A program made the translations under genes and the position numbers. The notes under the pieces are model-generated. The model was not told the DNA's origin. It was given only the letters and a program-made list of their open reading frames with translations, and ran no database searches. Source: Chryseobacterium sp. UBA6632 (GTDB lineage: Bacteria; Bacteroidota; Bacteroidia; Flavobacteriales; Weeksellaceae). From it: a stretch of 5,335 bases of DNA. The first letter of the stretch is position 1. Each line of letters opens with the position of its first letter. Of this stretch, positions 1 through 5,335 are shown in pieces. Where the stretch lies: positions 1 to 5,335 of the forward strand of contig DKLU01000280.1 of assembly GCA_002455915.1 (NCBI GenBank), given 5' to 3'.

Positions 1-42
1 TTTTGAACAAGTATACCTAAAATAATTTTTGACAACCTACTC
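1..42 (+). other. Short leader or intergenic stretch before the first kinase gene
   Basis: These 42 AT-rich bases precede the first start codon. No Shine-Dalgarno-like purine run lies before the ATG at 43. One forward frame reads seven codons (FEQVYLK) to a TAA at 23-25. That could be the tail of an upstream gene ending 17 bases before this one, but a stretch this short cannot establish it. The sequence ending at 31 (AATTTTTG) differs by one base from the Bacteroidota -7 consensus TAnnTTTG, and a TTG lies at 3-5. In DNA this AT-rich the match is weak, so I do not call a promoter. Confidence 0.4.
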
Positions 43-1518
43 ATGATTTTAATCGTTGACGATAACCATAGCAACCTTTATTCACTAAAAAAATTACTGG
101 AATCTAAGGATTTTCAAGTTGACACCGCAGATTCGGGTGAAGAAGCCTTGGGAAAAGCTTTAAAAAACAATTATGCTTTAATTATTCTGGATGTTCAGAT
201 GCCGGATATGGATGGCTTCGAAGTGGCAGAAACCCTTGCGGGATACAGCAAAACGAAAGAAGTTCCTATCATATTTTTATCGGCAGTAAATACCGAGAAA
301 AGATTTATCACCAAAGGATATGCTTCAGGAGGAAAAGACTATGTTACGAAACCTGTAGATCCCGAAATTCTAATGTTGAAGGTAAAAACATTTTACAACC
401 TTCAGGAACAGAATATGGCGATGAAAAAAACGCAACAAAGCCTGGAACTTGAAGTGAAAGGAAGAAGAGAATCGCAGGGAATCATGAAATCTCAAATCGA
501 TCATTTTCATCTGATGCTGGAGTCTTTGCCACAAATCGCTTTTACCTTAAACGAAGAAGGCATCGTAGATTTTGTAAATTGTAAATGGTTTGATTATTCC
601 AATGCTGAACAGGAATTTCCGGAAACGCATCCCGATGACCTCAATATTAAAGAAGAATTTGAACGTTGTAAAAAGAAAGGAAAATTTCTGGAACTTGAAG
701 TTCGAATTAAAAATATAAAGACGGGAGATTATCGTTATCATCTTTTGAGAGTAACGCCCGCTCGAGATGAAAATAGTATTAAAAACTGGGTGGGAACCTT
801 CACCGATATTGATGATCAGAAAAAAGTAGAAAAGGAAAAGGATGAATTCTTGAGCATTGCGAGCCATGAGCTTAAAACTCCTTTAACAAGTATCAAGGCT
901 TACGTTCAGCTGTTAGACCGAAAATTAAAGCTTGAAAAAGAAAGTGCCGAGGCAGGATTTATGGTAAAAGTTCATGATCAGATCGAAAAACTTAATACTT
1001 TGATTACCGATCTTTTAGATGTTTCTAAAATTGAAAACGGCAAACTGAAAATTAATAAAAAACCAGCCAGTCTTGAAAATGTCATCAGCAATGCTATTGA
1101 AACTATTTTGCAGACCCATGATGAAAATAAGGTAAAAATAAAACGAGACGGCTTCATTCCTGATATTTTAATTCCTTTTGATGAGATCAGAATTGAGCAG
1201 GTTTTAATCAACTTTCTTACCAATGCCATCAAATATTCTCCACAAAACAACCAGGTTATTGTAACCACTTTTGTAGACGAAGAAGAGCAGGAAGTAAAAG
1301 TAAATGTTACCGACTTCGGAATCGGAATTCCTGATTTTAAACAGGAAGCTGTTTTCAATAAATTTTATCGTGTTGAAGAATCTTCCCTTCAGTTTCAGGG
1401 AATGGGAATCGGGCTTTTTATCTGCTCAGAAATCATCAAACAGCACCACGGTCACATCGGAGTTTCCAGTATTGTTGACGAAGGTTCAACATTCTATTTC
1501 ACATTACCATTAAATTAA
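43..1518 (+). CDS. Receiver-first PAS sensor histidine kinase (REC-PAS-HisKA-HATPase)
   Basis: Predicted cytoplasmic histidine kinase of 491 residues with its receiver domain at the N-terminus. REC spans about 1-120: acidic pair D6/D7, phospho-acceptor D50 in LDVQMPDMDG, switch residue S80 and conserved K103 in TKPVD are all present. A charged helical linker (about 107-150) leads to a PAS/PAC domain (about 150-262, ending in NWVGTFTDID). HisKA follows with phospho-accepting H275 in SHELKTPL. The HATPase domain has an N box at N394, a G1 box D424-F-G-I-G and a G2 box G453-M-G-I-G-L. The core therefore looks catalytically complete. No signal peptide or membrane helix is visible. The start at 43 is chosen because MILIVDDN is the normal first strand of a receiver, leaving no room for extension. 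The gene ends 5 bases before the large hybrid kinase, so the two are probably co-transcribed. Family knowledge: in proteins of this layout the N-terminal REC usually acts as an input controlling the kinase. That role here, and the donor of the phosphate, are inferred. The PAS ligand is unknown. Confidence 0.93.
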   Translation: MILIVDDNHSNLYSLKKLLESKDFQVDTADSGEEALGKALKNNYALIILDVQMPDMDGFEVAETLAGYSKTKEVPIIFLSAVNTEKRFITKGYASGGKDYVTKPVDPEILMLKVKTFYNLQEQNMAMKKTQQSLELEVKGRRESQGIMKSQIDHFHLMLESLPQIAFTLNEEGIVDFVNCKWFDYSNAEQEFPETHPDDLNIKEEFERCKKKGKFLELEVRIKNIKTGDYRYHLLRVTPARDENSIKNWVGTFTDIDDQKKVEKEKDEFLSIASHELKTPLTSIKAYVQLLDRKLKLEKESAEAGFMVKVHDQIEKLNTLITDLLDVSKIENGKLKINKKPASLENVISNAIETILQTHDENKVKIKRDGFIPDILIPFDEIRIEQVLINFLTNAIKYSPQNNQVIVTTFVDEEEQEVKVNVTDFGIGIPDFKQEAVFNKFYRVEESSLQFQGMGIGLFICSEIIKQHHGHIGVSSIVDEGSTFYFTLPLN

Positions 1519-1523
1519 TTTCC

Positions 1524-4500
1524 ATGCCGAAAAAAATCATACGAAATCTTCAGTTTGGAGTAGGATTTTCACTTTTGATCTTAATAGCAAGCTCAATAGC
1601 TTCTTATTTAAGTATCCAAAACCAAATGACCCATCGCGAAAGTGTTGGAAAAAGCAGACGTTCAGTAACCGCTGTAAAAGACGTTTTGGTTGCCCTTTTG
1701 GATGCTGAAACCGGAAATCGTGGCTATCAGCTTACAGGAAGAGAAAGTTTTCTCGAGCCTTACAAAAGAAGTCTGATTGATTATTCTAAAACTTTTGAAT
1801 ATGTGAAAAGTTTAGATATTCAGGATCCGCATCAGCAAAAGTTGTTAGACTCTCTTGAAAAAAATGTAGAAGCCAACTTGGCTAATATGAAACTTTTTGT
1901 GGAAAACCGCAGAAAAGGACAAATGATGACGCAACAGCAAATTGTTGAGAGCAAATCTTATATGGATAAATGCCGACAAATCGTTAAAGATTTTTCGCAA
2001 TATGAAGAAACACAGCTCGCTATAAAAACAAAAGATCTCAACCAATCTTCAAATACAACCGTTTTATTTATTATTTTTTCTGCGCTTGCTGCGGTCGTTG
2101 TAACGGCATTTTTCTATATTAAACTACGTGCCGATCTTATTCGTCGTGATAAATTGGAAAAAGCCCTGAAAGCAAAAGATCTTGAAATGGCCAGACGTGT
2201 AAGTGCCATTCAACAAATTGCAAATCGTGTTGCCAAAGGGGATTACAGTCAAAAAGTGGTTGATAATTCTGAGGATGATTTGGGCGACCTTGTGGAGTCA
2301 TTAAATAATATGACAGAATCATTAAAAAGTTCGTTTGATACCATTAATAAAAGCGATTGGCGCCAGAAAGGGCTTGCCATTTTAAATGAATCTTTAGTCG
2401 GAAATAAATCTGTAAAAGAAGTTTCGGAAGAATCTCTGAATGAATTGATTGAATACGGAGGTTGCATCAACGGCTCGCTGTATCTTTATGACGAAGGTGT
2501 TTTAAGATTAAGTTCAGCGTTTGGTTTGGAAGGTAATATGAAACGTTCTTTCGAACCTGGAGAAGGAATGGTCGGGCAAGTCTTTATCAATGAAAAATCT
2601 CAGGTTTATAATAATCTTCATGAAGACGATTTTGTCGTAACTTTTGCAAGCAGCACTATCAAAATTTACGGTATTTTATTGATTCCTATTTTATATGATG
2701 GGCACAGCATCGGTGTTTTAGAATTAGGCTCAACTTCAAACTTTGAGGAAGATCGAGTTGATTATTTTGTGGAATGCAGCAGAAATATCGGCATTGCTCT
2801 AAGTGCGGCAAAAGGTCGCGAAAAAGAGCAGCAATTACTGGAAGAAACACAGGCTCAGTCTGAAGAATTACAAGTTCAGCATTCGGAACTGGAGAATTTA
2901 AATACAGAATTAGAAGCTCAGACTCAAAAATTACAGGCTTCCGAAGAAGAACTGAAAGTGCAGCAGGAAGAATTAATGCAAGCCAATGCAGAATTAGAAG
3001 AACGTTCTAGATTACTGGAAGAAAGAAATCACATGATTGCCGAGCGTAATAATGAGATTCAGAAAAAGGTAGAAGAACTGGCGCTCAGCACAAAATATAA
3101 GTCCGAATTCTTGGCGAATATGTCGCATGAACTACGAACGCCTTTAAATTCGATTCTTCTGCTTTCACGACTGATGGCGGAAAATCCGGAGGAAAATTTA
3201 AATGAAGATCAAATTGAATCAGCAAAAGTTATTCAAAGTTCGGGAAGCAGCCTATTAACCCTGATTGATGAGATTTTAGATTTAGCCAAAATCGAATCCG
3301 GTAAAATGACGCTGGAATATCAGGATGTGGTGATCGATGATGTGGTAAAAGATCTTAAAAATTTATTTAATCCCGTATTTCAGGAGAAAAAGCTTCAATT
3401 CAACATCAACATTGAAGAAGATGTTAAAAAAATAATTGAAACCGACCGCTTAAGAGTAGATCAGGTATTGAGAAACTTACTGTCGAATGCGTTGAAGTTT
3501 ACCACAAAAGGAAGCATCAATTTACATATCCAAAAAGATGCTAAAAAGAAAGATTTCATCATCTTTTCGGTAAAAGATACAGGAATTGGGATTGCAGAAG
3601 ACAAACAGAAAATTATCTTTGAAGCTTTCCAACAAGCCGATGGCTCCACGAGAAGAAAATTTGGAGGAACCGGTCTTGGATTATCAATAAGCCGTGAAAT
3701 TGCAAGATTATTAGGCGGAGAATTAATATTGAAAAGTAAGGTAAATGAGGGAAGTGAATTCAGCCTGATTATTCCAATCAAAGCAATTGCTGAAGTTGAG
3801 CCTATCGAAACAGATAGAAATTTGGTGGAAACCATTCGTGAAGATGTAGAAGAAATTCAGCATATTTTAGGAGATCAGGAAGTTGCAGTTTCCGAGCCAA
3901 TCAACATGCTTGAAATCCCTGAAAATGTGGAAGATGACCGAAATAATCTTCAACAGGATGATAAAGTTATTTTAATCATTGAAGACGATACCAATTTCGC
4001 AAAAGCCCTTCTGAAATACGCCCGTTTACAGAATTATAAAGCGGTAGTTGAGGTACGAGGAGATCACGGTCTTTCGGCGGCTTTACAATATCGTCCGCAT
4101 GCGATTTTGCTAGACGTTCAGCTGCCTGTAAAAGACGGTTGGCAAGTGATGGATGAATTAAAATCTAATCCTGAAACCAAACATATTCCGGTTCACATGA
4201 TGTCTGTTTTGCATGTAAAAAAGGAAAGTCTAATAAAGGGAGCGATTGATTTCATCAACAAACCTGTAGCGTTGGATCAAATGACTGATGTTTTCAGAAA
4301 AATTGAAGAAGCCCTGAAAAAAGGTCCACAAAAAGTATTAATTGTAGAAGAAAATGCCAAACATGCGAGTGCCCTTTCCTACTTCCTGAGCAATTTCAAT
4401 ATTTCCTTATCCGTAGAAAATAATGTTGAAGATAGCGTAAAAGCATTGACGACAGATCACGTAGATTGCGTAATTTTGGACATTGGAGCCTCAAAAGGAA

Positions 4501-5135
4501 ACGAATACCAGATCATTGAATCAATCAAAAGTTATGATGGATTGGAAAACCTTCCAATTATTATCTTTACAGAACATAATTTAACTAAATCTGAAGAGCT
4601 GAAAATCAAACAATATGCTGATTCTATTGTGGTGAAAAAAGCGCATTCTTATCAGCGAATTTTAGATGAGGTCGGTTTGTTTTTACATTTGGTGGAAGAA
4701 AAAAACAGCTCGATTGAGAATGTAAGAAATAAAGTATTGGGTTCATTAACGGAAGTTTTAAGCGGTAAAAAAATCTTAATTACCGACGATGATGTTCGTA
4801 ATATTTTCTCTTTAACGAAAGCTTTAGAAAAATATAAAGTTGAAGTTGTGGTGGCCATGGACGGGAAACATGCTCTTCAGCAATTAAAAGAAAATCCTGA
4901 TATAGATGTCATCCTGATGGATATGATGATGCCGGAAATGGATGGTTATGAATCTATTAGGGAAATTAGAAAAATGCCAAAGTATACAAGGCTTCCGATT
5001 ATTGCCATTACCGCAAAATCAATGATTGGGGAGCGTGAAAAATGTATCACAGCAGGCGCATCCGATTATATCTCAAAACCTGTAGATATCGATCAGTTGT
5101 TGTCTCTGCTTAGGGTTTGGTTGTATGAAAGTTAA
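1524..5135 (+). CDS. Membrane hybrid histidine kinase, CHASE3-HAMP-GAF-HisKA-HATPase-REC-REC-REC
   Basis: Inner-membrane hybrid sensor kinase of 1203 residues. A basic N-terminus (MPKK) precedes TM1 (about 11-31). The periplasmic CHASE3 domain follows (about 40-175), with the family motif LDAETGNRGY from D60 to Y68. TM2 covers about 179-200. A HAMP-like module (about 222-275) contains KGDYS at G239-D240 and DDLGDL. A GAF domain (about 285-428) follows, then a coiled coil (about 430-525). HisKA has H535 in SHELRTPLNS. HATPase has N655, D685 (DTGIGI) and G714-G719 (GGTGLGL), all intact. A 60-residue acidic linker (754-813) leads to REC1 (about 814-930: E820/D821/D822, D864, S894, K913), REC2 (about 935-1055, degenerate: E942/E943, D986, T1016, K1038) and REC3 (about 1082-1203: D1088-D1090, D1133, T1163, K1185). 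It should autophosphorylate H535 and relay to REC1 and/or REC3. The ligands of CHASE3 and GAF cannot be read from sequence. There is no HPt domain, so onward transfer needs a separate protein. The start at 1524 gives a correct positive-inside TM1 and lies 5 bases after the preceding stop. No Shine-Dalgarno sequence is visible. No gene symbol is justified. Confidence 0.95.
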   Translation: MPKKIIRNLQFGVGFSLLILIASSIASYLSIQNQMTHRESVGKSRRSVTAVKDVLVALLDAETGNRGYQLTGRESFLEPYKRSLIDYSKTFEYVKSLDIQDPHQQKLLDSLEKNVEANLANMKLFVENRRKGQMMTQQQIVESKSYMDKCRQIVKDFSQYEETQLAIKTKDLNQSSNTTVLFIIFSALAAVVVTAFFYIKLRADLIRRDKLEKALKAKDLEMARRVSAIQQIANRVAKGDYSQKVVDNSEDDLGDLVESLNNMTESLKSSFDTINKSDWRQKGLAILNESLVGNKSVKEVSEESLNELIEYGGCINGSLYLYDEGVLRLSSAFGLEGNMKRSFEPGEGMVGQVFINEKSQVYNNLHEDDFVVTFASSTIKIYGILLIPILYDGHSIGVLELGSTSNFEEDRVDYFVECSRNIGIALSAAKGREKEQQLLEETQAQSEELQVQHSELENLNTELEAQTQKLQASEEELKVQQEELMQANAELEERSRLLEERNHMIAERNNEIQKKVEELALSTKYKSEFLANMSHELRTPLNSILLLSRLMAENPEENLNEDQIESAKVIQSSGSSLLTLIDEILDLAKIESGKMTLEYQDVVIDDVVKDLKNLFNPVFQEKKLQFNINIEEDVKKIIETDRLRVDQVLRNLLSNALKFTTKGSINLHIQKDAKKKDFIIFSVKDTGIGIAEDKQKIIFEAFQQADGSTRRKFGGTGLGLSISREIARLLGGELILKSKVNEGSEFSLIIPIKAIAEVEPIETDRNLVETIREDVEEIQHILGDQEVAVSEPINMLEIPENVEDDRNNLQQDDKVILIIEDDTNFAKALLKYARLQNYKAVVEVRGDHGLSAALQYRPHAILLDVQLPVKDGWQVMDELKSNPETKHIPVHMMSVLHVKKESLIKGAIDFINKPVALDQMTDVFRKIEEALKKGPQKVLIVEENAKHASALSYFLSNFNISLSVENNVEDSVKALTTDHVDCVILDIGASKGNEYQIIESIKSYDGLENLPIIIFTEHNLTKSEELKIKQYADSIVVKKAHSYQRILDEVGLFLHLVEEKNSSIENVRNKVLGSLTEVLSGKKILITDDDVRNIFSLTKALEKYKVEVVVAMDGKHALQQLKENPDIDVILMDMMMPEMDGYESIREIRKMPKYTRLPIIAITAKSMIGEREKCITAGASDYISKPVDIDQLLSLLRVWLYES
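2859..2921 (+). repeat. Degenerate coiled-coil repeat, unit 1 (residues 446-466)
   Basis: Coding repeat inside the GAF-to-HisKA coiled coil of the hybrid kinase. It starts SEELQVQHSEL and matches residues 474-494 at 11 of 21 aligned positions by my count. The offset is 28 residues, exactly four heptads, so the coiled-coil register is preserved. It is visible mainly at protein level. Confidence 0.55.
2943..3005 (+). repeat. Degenerate coiled-coil repeat, unit 2 (residues 474-494)
   Basis: Second unit of the four-heptad repeat, starting EEELKVQQEEL and sharing the xELE ending with unit 1. It lies roughly 40 residues before the phospho-accepting H535, within the helix that should carry the signal from GAF to the kinase core. 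Confidence 0.55.
4915..4945 (+). repeat. 31-base direct repeat, copy 1 (in REC3 of the hybrid kinase)
   Basis: This stretch is identical, base for base, to 5305-5335, 390 bases downstream. It encodes the phospho-acceptor loop of REC3, reading (L)MDMMMPEMDG around D1133. The base just before it differs (C here, T in copy 2). Copy 2 runs into the window end, so the true length may be greater. It reflects a shared protein motif kept with identical codons, and is not a mobile-element repeat. Confidence 0.85.
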
Positions 5136-5150
5136 ACAGCAAAAATTCTG

Positions 5151-5335
5151 ATGAATAAGAAAGTTTTAATTGTGGATGATGATCCACGAAATATATTTGC
5201 GTTAAAATTAACATTAAAAGCACGCGGATATCAGATTGAAAGCTGTACGATGGCTCAGGAAGCCATTGAGGTATTGAAAAATGATAATGATTTTACGGTC
5301 GTGTTGATGGATATGATGATGCCGGAAATGGATGG
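5151..5335 (+). CDS. Response regulator receiver domain protein (3' end outside window)
   Basis: The first 61 codons of a response regulator, cut by the window end. The protein begins directly with the first receiver strand (MNKKVLIVDDD). The acidic residues are D9-D11, followed by PRNIFAL, and the phospho-acceptor is D54 in VLMDMMMPEMDG. The switch Thr/Ser and conserved Lys lie beyond the window, so integrity cannot be confirmed. It starts 15 bases after the hybrid kinase stop on the same strand with no terminator between, so co-transcription is likely. The DDDxRNIFAL signature also occurs in REC3 of the upstream kinase (DDDVRNIFSL), so the two receivers probably belong to the same subfamily. 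It may be a single-domain phosphate shuttle or the N-terminus of a larger regulator; the window cannot tell. Clusters of this kind in Bacteroidota often continue with CheR- and CheB-like genes, but that is an expectation from general knowledge and not seen here. Confidence 0.9.
   Translation, partial: MNKKVLIVDDDPRNIFALKLTLKARGYQIESCTMAQEAIEVLKNDNDFTVVLMDMMMPEMD
5305..5335 (+). repeat. 31-base direct repeat, copy 2 (in the downstream receiver gene)
   Basis: Exact match to 4915-4945 in the same reading-frame phase, encoding the phospho-acceptor loop around D54 of the third gene. It is truncated by the window end. Upstream of the repeat the two receivers diverge clearly in both DNA and protein sequence, apart from the DDDxRNIF motif. 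Confidence 0.85.

Noticed and set aside
2..25. Possible C-terminal end of an upstream gene (seven codons then TAA)
   Set aside because: Too short to distinguish from chance. It is noted in the leader entry only as a possibility.
3..31. Possible Bacteroidota promoter (TTG at 3-5, near TAnnTTTG ending at 31)
   Set aside because: The -7 element has a mismatch at its first base, and such matches are common by chance in AT-rich DNA. The start would lie only a few bases before the ATG, and the stretch may be an intra-operon gap.
547..867. Open frame of 106 codons on the minus strand
   Set aside because: It lies entirely inside the PAS-to-HisKA coding region of a well-supported gene. Its translation is Phe/Ile-rich, as expected from reverse-reading Glu/Lys-rich codons, and matches no recognisable domain.
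978..1358. Open frame of 126 codons on the minus strand
   Set aside because: Antisense to the conserved HisKA-HATPase region of the first kinase. The Ser/Phe/Leu-rich product has no domain or plausible context.
3461..3835. Open frame of 124 codons on the minus strand
   Set aside because: Antisense to the HATPase domain of the hybrid kinase; explained by codon bias of the sense strand.
5136..5150. Possible terminator or regulatory site between the hybrid kinase and the receiver gene
   Set aside because: Only 15 bases, with no inverted repeat or T-run; it reads as an ordinary intra-operon gap.
1..5335. Mobile elements, CRISPR arrays, tRNA/rRNA or signs of recent transfer
   Set aside because: No terminal inverted repeats, transposase motifs, regularly spaced repeats or RNA gene signatures are visible. 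Base composition and codon style look uniform across the three genes.

Overview
The window looks like chromosomal DNA of a Bacteroidota bacterium, most likely a flavobacterium of the Chryseobacterium type. This is inferred from the AT-rich composition, the lack of Shine-Dalgarno sequences before all three starts, and the character of the proteins. No marker gene fixes the taxon. The whole window is one tightly packed, plus-strand two-component signalling cluster. Nothing on the minus strand looks real.

Layout: 1-42 is a short leader or intergenic stretch. 43-1518 encodes a soluble 491-residue protein with a receiver domain first, then a PAS domain and a complete histidine kinase core. After 5 bases, 1524-5135 encodes a 1203-residue membrane-anchored hybrid kinase: TM - CHASE3 - TM - HAMP - GAF - long coiled coil - HisKA - HATPase - REC1 - REC2 - REC3. 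After another 15 bases, 5151 begins a third gene. It starts directly with a receiver domain and is cut by the window end just after its phospho-acceptor aspartate.

How they may work together (inference): the large kinase senses through its periplasmic CHASE3 and cytoplasmic GAF domains, autophosphorylates H535, and passes phosphate to D864 and/or D1133. REC2 lacks the usual acidic pair and is probably a regulatory or structural module. The first gene carries its receiver as an input, so its kinase activity (H275) may be gated by phosphorylation at D50. The downstream receiver (D54) is a candidate shuttle or terminal target. The window holds five receiver domains and two kinase cores, but no HPt domain and no DNA-binding or enzymatic output domain, so the final output must lie outside it.

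The most notable sequence-level signals are the degenerate middle receiver, a 31-base exact repeat shared by REC3 of the large kinase and the downstream receiver gene, and a four-heptad duplication in the GAF-to-kinase coiled coil. I see no mobile element, CRISPR array, RNA gene or terminator. The architecture is unusual in its density but built from known families; I do not see evidence of an entirely new system.
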